Assembly (NCBI RefSeq): GCF_900105115.1
Contig: NZ_FNRV01000001.1
Location: 2,104,001 to 2,168,000, forward strand
DNA length: 64,000 nt
Source: Pseudomonas mohnii
Lineage (GTDB): Bacteria > Pseudomonadota > Gammaproteobacteria > Pseudomonadales > Pseudomonadaceae
Direction: 5' to 3'
In this document: one piece after another, positions 16,006 to 25,061 of the stretch
Layout of the letters: every line of letters begins with the position of its first letter
Numbering within the stretch: the first letter of the stretch is position 1
Made by a program: the position numbers and the translations under genes
Notes under the pieces: model-generated
Databases searched by the model: none
Told to the model about the DNA's origin: nothing
Seen by the model: only the letters and a program-made list of their open reading frames with translations

Positions 16006-17475
16006 CTAATCAACGCTACGAGGTAACTGCAACGTCACCCGCAACCCGCCTTCACGCAGATTCTGGAGGCTGACCTCTCCGCCATGGCTGTGGGCAATGT
16101 TGCGCGCAATGCCCAGCCCCAACCCATAACCCTGCTGCTGTCCGGCCAGACGGAAGTGCGGTTCGAACACCTGTTCCAGCCGCTGCTCCGGAACCCCCGG
16201 CCCTTCGTCGTCGACATGCAGCACGAACGCACTGTCGTCATCATCGATGTGCAGATGGGCCTTCTGTCCGTATTTCAGAGCGTTGTCGATCAGGTTGCCG
16301 ATGCAGCGCTTGAGCGCCAGCGGTTTACCCGGATACGCCGCCAGTGCCCGCCCCTGCTGAGTCACGCGGCCATTGCCGTTCGGCGCCAGGTAGGGCTCCA
16401 CCAGACAATCGAGCACATGATTGAGGTCGACCTGCTCGATATTTTCGTGGATGTCGGTGTCCTTCACGCATTGCAGCGCGCCCTTGACCAGCAATTCCAG
16501 CTCATCCAGATCGCGGCCGAACTTGGCTTGCAGTTTTTCGTCTTCAAGCAATTCGACCCGCAGGCGCAAGCGGGTAATCGGTGTGCGCAGGTCATGGGAT
16601 ATCGCGCTGAACAACTGACTGCGTTCAGTCAGGTAGCGGCTGATGCGCTCGCGCATGGTGTTGAAGGCGCGACCGACCTCCACCACTTCGCTGCCGCCGC
16701 CCTCGGCCACAGGCTCGACGTCAGCGCCCAGTGACAGATCCCGTGCCGCCCGCGCCAGACGCTTGAGCGGCCGGCTCTGCCAATGCACCAACAGGCCGAT
16801 GAACAGCAACAGAAAGCCGCTGGTGAGGGCGATGAACCACATCTGTTGCGCTGGCAGGCCCTGCTCTTCAAGGCTGGTGTAGGGCTCGGGCAGAAGCGAG
16901 GCGATATACAGCCATTCGCCTGGCGCCATCTGGATCTGGGTGACCAGCACGGGCGGATTCACCGGTTCCAGGGTCAGCGCGTAATGGGCCCAGGAGCGTG
17001 GCAGTTCATCGAGTTTGAGGCCGGCATTGAAAATCCGCAGGTCTTCAGGGCTGACGAAAGTCACCGAAATGTCCGTGTCCTGGCCCAAGGACTGACGCAG
17101 CACTTCGTCCACGGCTTTGATCACTGCCGCCTTGCGCGGGGTAACCGGCAACACCTCCATACCCAACGGTCTGTCGTTGAGCGTTACCACGAACCGGGTG
17201 CCGCCCATGCTGCGCAGCTGGTCGAGCACCAGCGGCCGGAACGCCACCGGCAAGGAGCGGAAATAACTGACACTGGCGGTCATGGAATGGGCAAGGCTGC
17301 GGGCGCTGGTGACCAGGCCTTCCAGCTGGGTGGCGCGCAGTTGCGAGACCCAGATCACGCTGGACAGCGTCTGCGCGAACAGCACCGCGAGCAAGGTCAG
17401 CAACAACATGCGCCCGAGCAGCGAGCGCGGCACCGGCACTTTCGCCACGAGCGAGCGAAAAAAATCAGTGACCAT
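16006..17475 (-). CDS. gtrS: GtrS sensor histidine kinase (partner of GltR)
   Basis: 489 residues from ATG 17475, which overlaps the end of gltR by 11 bases. Two membrane spans (about 22-45 and 212-231) bracket a periplasmic sensor domain. HAMP follows, then the phospho-accepting His294 in FSAISHDLRTP, the N-box IGNLIDNALKYG and the G-box DEGPGVPE. In P. aeruginosa GtrS binds 2-ketogluconate and 6-phosphogluconate and phosphorylates GltR, which controls glucose transport. Context here is identical. Confidence 0.93.
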   Translation of the reverse strand: MVTDFFRSLVAKVPVPRSLLGRMLLLTLLAVLFAQTLSSVIWVSQLRATQLEGLVTSARSLAHSMTASVSYFRSLPVAFRPLVLDQLRSMGGTRFVVTLNDRPLGMEVLPVTPRKAAVIKAVDEVLRQSLGQDTDISVTFVSPEDLRIFNAGLKLDELPRSWAHYALTLEPVNPPVLVTQIQMAPGEWLYIASLLPEPYTSLEEQGLPAQQMWFIALTSGFLLLFIGLLVHWQSRPLKRLARAARDLSLGADVEPVAEGGGSEVVEVGRAFNTMRERISRYLTERSQLFSAISHDLRTPITRLRLRVELLEDEKLQAKFGRDLDELELLVKGALQCVKDTDIHENIEQVDLNHVLDCLVEPYLAPNGNGRVTQQGRALAAYPGKPLALKRCIGNLIDNALKYGQKAHLHIDDDDSAFVLHVDDEGPGVPEQRLEQVFEPHFRLAGQQQGYGLGLGIARNIAHSHGGEVSLQNLREGGLRVTLQLPRSVD

Positions 17476-18196
17476 TGCTGGCAACCACAGTGGCTGCCAG
17501 TTGGTAGCCGCTGCCACGCACGGTGCGGATCAGGCGCGGCGGTTTTTCGGTGTCGCGCAAACGCTGGCGCAGACGACTGACTGCCATGTCGACGATGCGA
17601 TCAAGGGGCATCAACTCACGGCCACGGGTGGCATTGCCAATGGTGTCGCGGTCGAGGATTTCCTGCGGGTGATCGAGGAACAGTTTCAACAGGGCGAAAT
17701 CGGCGCCCGAGAGAATCACTTCTTCGCCATCGATGTGAAACAACCGATGGCTGACCATGTCCAGGCGCCAGTCATCGAAGGCCAGCACTTCACTGCCGGA
17801 ACGCTCCTGACCGAACTGCGCGCGACGCAACAAGGCCTTGATCCGCGCTTGTAGTTCACGGGGGCTGAAGGGTTTGCCAAGGTAGTCGTCCGCCCCCAGT
17901 TCCAGGCCAATGACACGGTCGGCTTCGTCGGAACTGGCGGTGAGCATGATGATCGGCACCTGGGCCCGTCGCGGGTGCTGGCGGATCCAGCGGCACAGAC
18001 TGAAACCGTCCTCGTCGGGCAGCATCACGTCGAGGATCACCAGATCGCTGGGTTCATCGTTCAAGGCCTGGCGAAAACCGGCGCCGTCGGGCGTGGTACG
18101 GACCTGGAAACCGGCGCGGGTCAGGTAGGTGTCCAGCAACTCGCGTATCTCTTGATCGTCATCGACCAACAAAATCGACTTGTTGACTGAGCTCAC
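17465..18196 (-). CDS. gltR: GltR, OmpR-family response regulator of glucose transport
   Basis: 243 residues from a GTG start (18196-18194) preceded by AAGGA. The receiver domain has the acidic pocket VDDD (11-14) and the phosphorylated Asp56 in VILDVMLP. A winged-helix DNA-binding domain follows (about 140-235; RTVRGSGYQLA). It regulates gts and related genes in known pseudomonads. The leader has AACAACAA fused to the ribosome-binding site, so the regulator itself appears to be a Crc/Hfq target. Confidence 0.94.
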   Translation of the reverse strand: MSSVNKSILLVDDDQEIRELLDTYLTRAGFQVRTTPDGAGFRQALNDEPSDLVILDVMLPDEDGFSLCRWIRQHPRRAQVPIIMLTASSDEADRVIGLELGADDYLGKPFSPRELQARIKALLRRAQFGQERSGSEVLAFDDWRLDMVSHRLFHIDGEEVILSGADFALLKLFLDHPQEILDRDTIGNATRGRELMPLDRIVDMAVSRLRQRLRDTEKPPRLIRTVRGSGYQLAATVVASNGH

Positions 18197-18208
18197 GGGG
18201 CGGCGTCC

Positions 18209-18216
18209 TTGTTGTT
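18209..18216 (-). promoter_or_regulatory. AACAACAA (Hfq/Crc) motif overlapping the gltR ribosome-binding site
   Basis: The mRNA reads AACAACAAGGACG, so Hfq/Crc binding would directly block the AAGGA element 12 bases before the GTG start. Confidence 0.65.
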
Positions 18217-18269
18217 TGAATGGGGCGGATTATGCCTTAAGCACCGAATCTACAAACACCTCAAAACGA

Positions 18270-18372
18270 CTGTAGGAGCGAGCCTGCTCGCGATGGACTT
18301 GAAGGCACCGCATGCATTCAGAAAGCACGCGTTATCGTTGACGTCCATCGCGAGCAGGCTCGCTCCTACAGT
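18270..18372. repeat. REPIN between glk and gltR
   Basis: CTGTAGGAGCGAGCCTGCTC and its exact inverse GAGCAGGCTCGCTCCTACAG at the two ends of a 103-base element. Confidence 0.88.
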
Positions 18373-18382
18373 TGATCGCATT

Positions 18383-19333
18383 TCAAGCCTGGTCGAGCGC
18401 CACTCCCGCCCCCACCAACCCGGAATACGGTGCCGTCACCAGCCACACCGGAATCCCCTTGAAGTAATCGCTCATGCAGCCCTTGTCGGCAAAGCACCGG
18501 GCGAAACCGCTTTCGAGGAAGAAATCGGCGAAGCGCGGGATCACCCCGCCAACGATGTACACGCCACCGCGCGCGCCCGTGGTCAGTACGTTGTTGCCGG
18601 CCACGCGACCGAGCCAGCAGCAGAACTGCTCAAGCACTTCCAGGGCAATCGGATCGCCCGCCAACCCGGCAGCGGTAATCGCCTCCGGGGTGTCGAGTAC
18701 CGGTTCATGACCGTCCACCGCGCAAATCGCCCGATACACCCGTGGCAAACCACCGCCGCTCAACGCCGTTTCGGCGCTGACATGGCCAATCTCGTTATAG
18801 AGGTGTTGCCACAGTTGGGTTTCCCGCGGACTGCTCAGGGGCAAATCGACGTGACCGCCCTCTCCCGGCAATGCCGCGAAACGGCCTTCACCGAGATCCA
18901 GCAACGTACCGACGCCCAGACCGGTGCCAGGACCAATCACCACGGCCGGCCGCAAGGGCTCCGGCGTCCCTTCACAGACCACACGGAATTCGCCTGGCTG
19001 CAAACGGGTCATGCCCAGGGCCATGGCCGAGAAGTCGTTGACCAGCAACAGCTGATCCACCTGCAAGGTCTGACAGAACCCCTTGCGGCTCAGGCGCCAG
19101 TGATTGTTGGTGAACTTGAATTCGTCGCCACTCACGGGGCCCGCCACCGACAGGCACACCGAACCGATCGCCCCCGGCGCCAGACCGAGCCCGCTCAGGT
19201 AGAGGCTGATCGCCTCTTCGGGGCTGGCGTGGTCTGCCGTCGCCAGCACCTGGACTGATTCCAGTTGCTGGTTTTTCCACAACGCGAAACGTGCGTTGGT
19301 CCCACCGATGTCACCGACCAAAGCCAGTTTCAA
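18383..19333 (-). CDS. glk: Glucokinase
   Basis: 316 residues. It phosphorylates glucose with ATP in the cytoplasm after Gts import. The family motifs are [13 protein letters not shown] at the N-terminus (phosphate binding), [12 protein letters not shown] with the catalytic Asp, GPGTGLGVG and [10 protein letters not shown]. It overlaps edd by 4 bases (ATGA), so the two are translationally coupled. It belongs to the Glk (not ROK) type. Confidence 0.96.
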   Translation of the reverse strand: MKLALVGDIGGTNARFALWKNQQLESVQVLATADHASPEEAISLYLSGLGLAPGAIGSVCLSVAGPVSGDEFKFTNNHWRLSRKGFCQTLQVDQLLLVNDFSAMALGMTRLQPGEFRVVCEGTPEPLRPAVVIGPGTGLGVGTLLDLGEGRFAALPGEGGHVDLPLSSPRETQLWQHLYNEIGHVSAETALSGGGLPRVYRAICAVDGHEPVLDTPEAITAAGLAGDPIALEVLEQFCCWLGRVAGNNVLTTGARGGVYIVGGVIPRFADFFLESGFARCFADKGCMSDYFKGIPVWLVTAPYSGLVGAGVALDQA

Positions 19334-21156
19334 TTAAGCGTCTCCAGGGCAGAAGTAAAGGCGCTGGCGCCCTGCTCCGCCGAGCTGAAGGCCATGCGCA
19401 TGAAACCAAACAGTTCGCGACCGGTGCCGATGTTGTTGCCCAACAGGCCCTTGGCCGGGGTGCGCGCTGCGAATTCTTCGGCGTCGACTTTAAGCTCCAG
19501 GGTGCCTTTGACGCCATCGACGCGGATGATATCGCCCTCTTGCACGCGCGCCAAAGGGCCGCCCACGTACGCTTCGGGGCTGACGTGAATGGCCGCCGGA
19601 ATTTTCCCCGACGCACCGGACATGCGCCCGTCGGTCACCAGTGCGACTTTGAAACCGCGATCCTGCAGCACGCCAAGGAACGGCGTCATCTTGTGCAGTT
19701 CCGGCATGCCGTTGGAGCGCGGGCCCTGGAAACGCATCACGGCGACGAAATCCTTCTCCAGCAAACCGGCCTTGAACGCATCGGCCAGGTCTTGCTGATC
19801 CTGGAACACCATGGCCGGTGCTTCGACGATCTGGTTTTCCAGCGCGACCGCCGAGACTTTCATCACGCCACGACCGAGGTTGCCTTCCATCACCCGCAGG
19901 CCGCCTTCTGGCGAGAACGCACGAGCCACCGGCCGCAGGATGCTTTCGTCGAGGCTTTCGGTAATGCCTTCGCGCCAGACCAGTTCGCCGTTGTCGAGGA
20001 ACGGCTCCTGGGTGTAGCGGCTCAGGCCGTGGCCCAGTACGGTGTTGACGTTTTCGTGGAGCAACCCGGCTTCCAGCAGTTCACGGATCAGGAACGACAT
20101 GCCGCCCGCCGCCTGGAAGTGGTTGATGTCGGCTTTACCGTTCGGGTAGACGTGGCTCAGGGTCGGCACCACCTCGGAGAGGTCGGCCATGTCCTGCCAG
20201 GTCAACTGAATGCCTGCCGCCATGGCGATGGCCGGCATGTGCAAGGTGTGGTTGGTCGAGCCGCCAGTGGCGTGCAGGGCGACGATGGAATTGACCAGTG
20301 AGCGCTCGTCGACGATTTCGCCGATCGGCAGGTAGTTGCCGTTCTGTTTGGTAATGCGCGTTACCTGATGCGCCGCTTCGCGGGTCAGGGCATCGCGCAA
20401 CGGCGTGTTCGGATTTACGAAGGAAGCGCCCGGCAAGTGCAGGCCCATGACTTCCATCAGCAACTGGTTGGTGTTGGCGGTGCCGTAGAAGGTGCAGGTG
20501 CCGGGGCTGTGGTAGGAATTCATTTCCGATTCCAGCAACTCTTCGCGGCTGGCCTTGCCTTCGGCGTAGCGCTGGCGCACATCGGCTTTCTGCTTGTTGG
20601 AAATGCCCGACACCATCGGCCCGCCCGGGACGAAAATCATCGGCAGATGCCCGAAACGCAACGCGCCCATCATCAGCCCCGGCACGATCTTGTCGCAGAT
20701 GCCGAGCATCAGCGCGCCGTCGAACATGTTGTGGGATAACGCCACGGCGGCAGACATCGCGATCACTTCGCGACTCGGCAGGCTCAGTTCCATGCCGGGT
20801 TCGCCCTGGGTCACGCCATCGCACATGGCCGGAGTGCCGCCGGCGAACTGACCGACGGAGCCGATTTCGCGCAGGGCTTTTTTGATCAGTTCCGGAAAGA
20901 CTTCGTACGGCTGATGCGCCGAGAGCATGTCGTTATATGACGAAACAATCGCAATGTTGGCGGAGTTCATCATCCGCAGACTGTTCTTGTCGTCGCTGCC
21001 GCAGCCGGCCACGCCGTGGGCGAAGTTGGCGCATTGCAGCTTGCCGCGCATCGGACCGTCACTGGCCGCACCGCGAATCAGTGCAAGGTAAGCCTCACGC
21101 GTGGCGCGGCTGCGGGCGATAAGCCGTTCGGTGACCTCAAGGACGCGGGGATGCAT
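19330..21156 (-). CDS. edd: 6-phosphogluconate dehydratase
   Basis: 608 residues, IlvD/Edd family Fe-S dehydratase. It converts 6-phosphogluconate to KDPG, the defining Entner-Doudoroff step. Cysteines in [15 protein letters not shown] (Cys112) and GICDKIVPG (Cys154) sit where the family holds its cluster, together with one further conserved Cys (likely in [15 protein letters not shown]). It leads the edd-glk-gltR-gtrS set and is divergent from gap across a 220-base region with two HexR-type boxes. Confidence 0.97.
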   Translation of the reverse strand: MHPRVLEVTERLIARSRATREAYLALIRGAASDGPMRGKLQCANFAHGVAGCGSDDKNSLRMMNSANIAIVSSYNDMLSAHQPYEVFPELIKKALREIGSVGQFAGGTPAMCDGVTQGEPGMELSLPSREVIAMSAAVALSHNMFDGALMLGICDKIVPGLMMGALRFGHLPMIFVPGGPMVSGISNKQKADVRQRYAEGKASREELLESEMNSYHSPGTCTFYGTANTNQLLMEVMGLHLPGASFVNPNTPLRDALTREAAHQVTRITKQNGNYLPIGEIVDERSLVNSIVALHATGGSTNHTLHMPAIAMAAGIQLTWQDMADLSEVVPTLSHVYPNGKADINHFQAAGGMSFLIRELLEAGLLHENVNTVLGHGLSRYTQEPFLDNGELVWREGITESLDESILRPVARAFSPEGGLRVMEGNLGRGVMKVSAVALENQIVEAPAMVFQDQQDLADAFKAGLLEKDFVAVMRFQGPRSNGMPELHKMTPFLGVLQDRGFKVALVTDGRMSGASGKIPAAIHVSPEAYVGGPLARVQEGDIIRVDGVKGTLELKVDAEEFAARTPAKGLLGNNIGTGRELFGFMRMAFSSAEQGASAFTSALETLN

Positions 21157-21276
21157 GTGTAGAACTCCAGGCTAACGGATGTGGCGACCTGATTGTCTAT
21201 GCTGAACAAGAGCCGTTGTTGACGGGATGACAGACGGTTTTCTTGATCAATCGGACCAGTTGATTCAGGTCACTCG

Positions 21277-21291
21277 TTGTAGATTGAACAA
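21277..21291. promoter_or_regulatory. HexR-type box 1 between edd and gap
   Basis: TTGT-AGATTGA-ACAA, an exact match to the P. putida HexR consensus TTGT-N7-ACAA. It is 120 bases upstream of edd and probably serves the edd promoter. Confidence 0.65.
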
Positions 21292-21338
21292 AATATTGCC
21301 ACTAAAAAGGCTTGTTTTCTATTTTTTTGCGAATAATC

Positions 21339-21353
21339 TTGTAATTCCAACAA
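21339..21353. promoter_or_regulatory. HexR-type box 2 just upstream of gap
   Basis: TTGT-AATTCCA-ACAA, a second exact TTGT-N7-ACAA match, 24 bases before the gap ATG. Confidence 0.65.
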
Positions 21354-21356
21354 CAA
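21349..21356 (+). promoter_or_regulatory. AACAACAA (Hfq/Crc-like) motif upstream of gap
   Basis: AACAACAA lies 20 bases before the gap ATG and overlaps the right arm of HexR box 2. It is further from the start than the other sites, so weaker. It only matters if transcription starts upstream of it. Confidence 0.35.
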
Positions 21357-21376
21357 AACGACGGCGGCGCTGACAA

Positions 21377-22378
21377 ATGACTCTTCGAATCGCGATCAAT
21401 GGTTTTGGCCGTATCGGCCGTAATGTCCTGCGCGCACTCTATACCCAAGGCTATCGTCAGGATTTGCAAATCGTCGCGATCAACGACTTGGGCGACAGCG
21501 CGATCAACGCACACTTACTCAAGTACGACACTGTTCACGGCACGTTCGATGCCGATGTCCAACACGATCAGGAAAGCCTGACCGTCAACGGCGACCGCAT
21601 TTCGGTCAGCGCCATCCGCAACCCGGCCGACCTGCCATGGGCCGCGGAAAGGATTGATGTGGTGTTTGAATGCACCGGCCTGTTCACCGACCGAGCCAAG
21701 GCTGCGGCGCATATTACGGCCGGCGCGCGCAAAGTGATTATCTCGGCACCGGCCAAAGGGGCCGATGCCACGGTGGTGTACGGGGTCAACCACGACATTC
21801 TGCGCCAGTCGCACCAGATTATTTCCAACGCTTCGTGCACCACCAACTGCCTGGCCCCGGTGGCCCAGGTGCTGCACCGCGAACTGGGGATCGAAAGCGG
21901 TCTGATGACCACGATTCACGCCTACACCAACGACCAGAACCTGACCGACGTCTACCACACCGACCCCTACCGCGCCCGTTCGGCCACCCATAACATGATC
22001 CCGAGCAAGACCGGCGCCGCTGAAGCGGTGGGCCTGGTGCTGCCGGAACTGGCGGGCAAACTGACCGGCATGGCCGTGCGCGTACCGGTGATCAACGTTT
22101 CCCTGGTCGACCTGACCGTGCAGCTCAAGCGCGAAGCGTCGGCCGATGAAGTCAACGCGCTGCTCAAGGAAGCCAGTCAGCACTCGAAAATCCTCGGCTA
22201 CAACACCCTGCCGCTGGTCTCGAGCGACTTCAACCACAACCCGCTGTCGTCGATCTTCGACGCCAACCACACCAAAGTCAGCGGCAAGCTGCTCAAGGTG
22301 CTGGCCTGGTACGACAACGAATGGGGTTTCTCCAACCGCATGCTCGATAACTGCCTGGCGCTGTGCAACGCTGAATAA
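21377..22378 (+). CDS. gap: Type I glyceraldehyde-3-phosphate dehydrogenase
   Basis: 333 residues. It oxidises glyceraldehyde 3-phosphate with NAD(P)+. The Rossmann motif is [10 protein letters not shown] (7-16), the catalytic Cys154 is in [11 protein letters not shown], and the partner His lies in TIHAYTNDQ about residue 180. C-terminal [12 protein letters not shown] is canonical. It stands divergent from edd with HexR-type boxes between, as for gap-1 of P. putida, so it works with the Entner-Doudoroff pathway. Confidence 0.97.
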   Translation: MTLRIAINGFGRIGRNVLRALYTQGYRQDLQIVAINDLGDSAINAHLLKYDTVHGTFDADVQHDQESLTVNGDRISVSAIRNPADLPWAAERIDVVFECTGLFTDRAKAAAHITAGARKVIISAPAKGADATVVYGVNHDILRQSHQIISNASCTTNCLAPVAQVLHRELGIESGLMTTIHAYTNDQNLTDVYHTDPYRARSATHNMIPSKTGAAEAVGLVLPELAGKLTGMAVRVPVINVSLVDLTVQLKREASADEVNALLKEASQHSKILGYNTLPLVSSDFNHNPLSSIFDANHTKVSGKLLKVLAWYDNEWGFSNRMLDNCLALCNAE

Positions 22379-22395
22379 GCAGCACGCCCCCAGCC

Positions 22396-22850
22396 TGTAG
22401 GAGCGAGCCTGCTCGCGATGGTCGTGAACGATAACGCGGGGTACCTGATGCCCCGCGGTGTTCTCAAGCTCATCGCGAGCAAGGCTCGCTCCTACCAGGT
22501 GCACCCCCTGTCTGTAGGAGCGAGCCTGCTCGCGATGGTCGTGAACGATAACGCGGGGTACCTGGTGCCCCGCGGTGTTCTCAAGCTCATCGCGAGCAAG
22601 GCTCGCTCCTACCAGGTGCACCCCCAGCTGTAGGAGCGAGCCTGCTCGCGATGGTCGTGAACGATAACGCGGGGAACCTGATGCCCCGCGGTGTTCTCAA
22701 GCTCATCGCGAGCAAGGCTCGCTCCTACCAGGTGCACCCCCTGTCTGTAGGAGCGAGCCTGCTCGCGATGGTCGTGAACGATAACGCGGGGCCCCTGACG
22801 CCCCGCGGTGTTCTCAAGCTCATCGCGAGCAGGCTCGCTCCTGTCAGGTG
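22396..22850. repeat. Tandem array of four near-identical REPINs
   Basis: Four units begin at 22396, 22513, 22629 and 22746 (period 116-117). Each has TGTAGGAGCGAGCCTGCTCG at its left end and the inverted form near its right end, with a shared core around GTGAACGATAACGCGGGG. The last unit ends in a slightly different arm (CAGGCTCGCTCCTG). Internal substitutions are few (for example TACCTGATG, TACCTGGTG, AACCTGATG, CCCCTGACG), which implies recent duplication. Confidence 0.95.
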
Positions 22851-22875
22851 TATGTCATTTCTGGAGCAACAACCG

Positions 22876-23340
22876 ATGATTGGCATCAGCTTTACGCAAA
22901 AGACCCTGGCGGCGCGCAAGCGTATCGCCTTGGTCGCCCATGACCATTGCAAGGTGTTCTTGCTGGATTGGGCCGAGCGGCAGAAAGATAAACTCGCCCG
23001 ACACGAACTGGTCGCCACCGGTACCACGGGTTTGTTGCTGCAACAACGCCTCGACCTGCCGGTGGAGAGCATGATCAGCGGTCCACTGGGCGGTGACCAG
23101 CAGCTCGGCGCACGAATCGCCGAACAACGGGTCGACATGCTGGTGTTCTTCTGGGACCCGTTCGAGCCACAGCCGCACGACCCGGACATCAAGGCATTGT
23201 TGCGCGTCGCGGCGGTCTGGAACATTCCAGTGGCGTGCAACGAATGCAGCGCCGACTATCTGCTCAGCAGCCCGCTGATGGATCAGGCGCATGAGCACCG
23301 GATTCCGGATTACGCGACCTATCTGCAGAATCGCGCATAA
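22876..23340 (+). CDS. mgsA: Methylglyoxal synthase
   Basis: 154 residues from ATG 22876 with GGAG ten bases upstream. It converts dihydroxyacetone phosphate to methylglyoxal and phosphate, a bypass that relieves sugar-phosphate build-up. Motifs seen: VAHDHCK near 20, TGTTG at 49-52 (phosphate contact), GPLGGDQQLGA with catalytic Asp74, and DPFEPQPHDPD with His101. It follows gap after the REPIN array, a sensible place for a glycolytic overflow valve. Confidence 0.95.
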   Translation: MIGISFTQKTLAARKRIALVAHDHCKVFLLDWAERQKDKLARHELVATGTTGLLLQQRLDLPVESMISGPLGGDQQLGARIAEQRVDMLVFFWDPFEPQPHDPDIKALLRVAAVWNIPVACNECSADYLLSSPLMDQAHEHRIPDYATYLQNRA

Positions 23341-23370
23341 ACCGGAACAAATCAGTGCTTGACCACCAAA

Positions 23371-23395
23371 GCGGATGATAAGCATTATCATCCGC
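23371..23395. promoter_or_regulatory. Fur box upstream of the ECF sigma gene
   Basis: Perfect 25-bp palindrome GCGGATGATAA-GCA-TTATCATCCGC, containing the GATAAnnATTATC core of Fur sites. It ends 22 bases before the sigma factor ATG, so iron-loaded Fur should repress the whole heme-sensing set. Confidence 0.85.
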
Positions 23396-23417
23396 TTGAA
23401 ATGGATCAGGTTCTCCC

Positions 23418-23936
23418 GTGAGTCAATCGCGCTTCAACGACGTCTTCATCACCCAGCGAATCACTCTGCTGCGCACGCTGGAGCGGATGGTCAACAACCA
23501 CAGCACAGCCGAAGACCTGCTGCAGGAAACCTACCTGCGCGTGACCCGTGCGCTCAGCGAGCGGGCCATCGATCACCTCGAACCCTTCGTATTCCAGACT
23601 GCCCGCAACCTGGCGCTGGACCATCTGCGTGCGCGGCGAATCCACTCGCGAACCATGGTCGATGACGTCCCGCTGGAGGTGGTGCAAAGCGTCGCCGCCC
23701 CGGCCGGCAATGCCGAGGATGCCGTCCATGCCGAACGATTGCTTGAGCGCTTGAACGTGCGCCTCAGTCAACTCAGCCCTCGCCAGCAGCAGATTTTCAT
23801 CCTCAGTCGCCTGCACGGTCACAGCTATCTGGAGATCGCCGAAAAGCTCGGTGTATCGCTGAGCACGGTGCAAAAGGAGCTGAAACTGATCATGACAATC
23901 TGTATGGGCGTCGCAGGACGCAGCTCGAAGCTTTAA
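23418..23936 (+). CDS. hxuI: Iron-starvation ECF sigma factor (FecI/HxuI type)
   Basis: 172 residues: sigma region 2 (about 10-75, AEDLLQETYLRV and HLEPFVFQTARNLALDHLRARR) and region 4 (about 112-160, LSPRQQQIFILSRLHGHSYLEIAEKLGVS). It heads a Fur-boxed sigma / anti-sigma / receptor set. The arrangement matches the P. aeruginosa hxuIRA and P. putida heme loci; the symbol is by analogy. It should direct RNA polymerase to the receptor and heme oxygenase promoters when heme is bound outside. Confidence 0.9.
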   Translation: MSQSRFNDVFITQRITLLRTLERMVNNHSTAEDLLQETYLRVTRALSERAIDHLEPFVFQTARNLALDHLRARRIHSRTMVDDVPLEVVQSVAAPAGNAEDAVHAERLLERLNVRLSQLSPRQQQIFILSRLHGHSYLEIAEKLGVSLSTVQKELKLIMTICMGVAGRSSKL

Positions 23937-23974
23937 GCTTGAAACTGCATTTCCTCCCCTGCCGAGAACATACC

Positions 23975-24940
23975 GTGACGGACACCCACCGCTTCCCTTC
24001 GCCCTCCCCGGCGCGGGACACTGCAGATGCGATGGACCAGGCCCTCGACTGGCTGATCGTGCTGGACAGCCCGAACGAAGAACAGACCCGCCAGTTCCAG
24101 CAATGGCTCGCGGCCGATCCGGCGCACGCCGATGCGTTCGCCAGGGCCCAGGCCATCTGGAACGGCCCGCAAATCACGCAGTGCGCACAAAGCCTGGCCG
24201 CGCGCCCGGTGAAGATCACCGTACTCTCGCGCCTGCGCCCCCACTGCAAACCCCTGGCCACCGCCGCCGTGCTGATTCTCGGCCTGTTCAGTTTCAGCAA
24301 TTTGCCGATGCGCCTGCAGGCCGATCACCTGACCGTGGTCGGTGAACGTCAGCGCCTGCAACTGGAGGACGGCTCGAAAGTCCTGCTCAACACCAACTCG
24401 GCCTTTTCCAGCACCATCAACGACCAACAACGCGTGGCACGGTTGTATCAGGGCGAAGCCTATTTCGAGGTGTCGCCTCAACCGGGACAACCGCTGGAAA
24501 TCGACGCTGGCCTGGTCACGGCGAGCGTCCGGGATACGGCATTTGCCGTGCGTTATCTGGATGGCGTGACACAGGTTCGAGTGCAGCGCGGAGACGTCGA
24601 TCTGCGGGCGACTCGCGACGACGAACGCGTTCGCTTGAGCGCCGGAGAGAGCATTCGCATCGGCCCCAACGGGTTCGACCGCCCGGCCAAACTGGATGCC
24701 GCCACCGAACTGGCGTGGGTCCAGGGCCGACTGGTGTTCGAAAACTGTCCGTTGAGCCAGGTCCTGGCGGAACTGCGTCGCTACTATCCAGGCTGGATCA
24801 TCAACAACAACGAGCGGTTGGCCAATGTCGCGGTGACGGGGAATTACCGCCTCGATCAGCCGCTGGACGCCGTCCGCGCCCTCGCCCACATCACCTCCGC
24901 CAAACTCCAGGAGTTCCCGGCGCTGGTGATCCTGAACTAA
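23975..24940 (+). CDS. hxuR: FecR-type anti-sigma factor / signal transducer
   Basis: 321 residues from GTG 23975; a TTG at 23939, just after the sigma gene stop, is the alternative. N-terminal cytoplasmic DUF4880 region (ALDWLIVLDSPNEEQTRQFQQWLAADPAHADAF split over about 15-60), one membrane span near 90-105 (AVLILGLFSFS), then the periplasmic FecR domain (about 115-215) and a C-terminal STN-like region that would touch the receptor. It holds the sigma factor inactive until the receptor signals. Symbol by analogy to the hxu system. Confidence 0.88.
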   Translation: MTDTHRFPSPSPARDTADAMDQALDWLIVLDSPNEEQTRQFQQWLAADPAHADAFARAQAIWNGPQITQCAQSLAARPVKITVLSRLRPHCKPLATAAVLILGLFSFSNLPMRLQADHLTVVGERQRLQLEDGSKVLLNTNSAFSSTINDQQRVARLYQGEAYFEVSPQPGQPLEIDAGLVTASVRDTAFAVRYLDGVTQVRVQRGDVDLRATRDDERVRLSAGESIRIGPNGFDRPAKLDAATELAWVQGRLVFENCPLSQVLAELRRYYPGWIINNNERLANVAVTGNYRLDQPLDAVRALAHITSAKLQEFPALVILN

Positions 24941-24950
24941 ATGAGAATTA

Positions 24951-24986
24951 TTTTTACTCGATAGCCAAGCCTCGTACGTCTCGTTA
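24951..24986 (+). promoter_or_regulatory. Candidate ECF-sigma promoter of the heme receptor gene
   Basis: TTTTTACT-N16-TACGTCTCGTTA, 76 bases before the receptor ATG. The same two blocks with the same 16-base spacing stand upstream of the heme oxygenase gene (27700-27735). Confidence 0.6.
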
Positions 24987-25061
24987 TAGCCAATGCAATT
25001 GATTCGCATCTTCGATGCCGATCAGCACCTATAAAGATTCGTGCGACACGGAGCGCTATCG

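Noticed and set aside
22396..22850. Repeat array considered as a CRISPR
   Set aside because: The period is 116-117 bases, each unit has internal inverted arms, and the sequence between the arms is also repeated. There are no short repeats with unique spacers and no cas genes.
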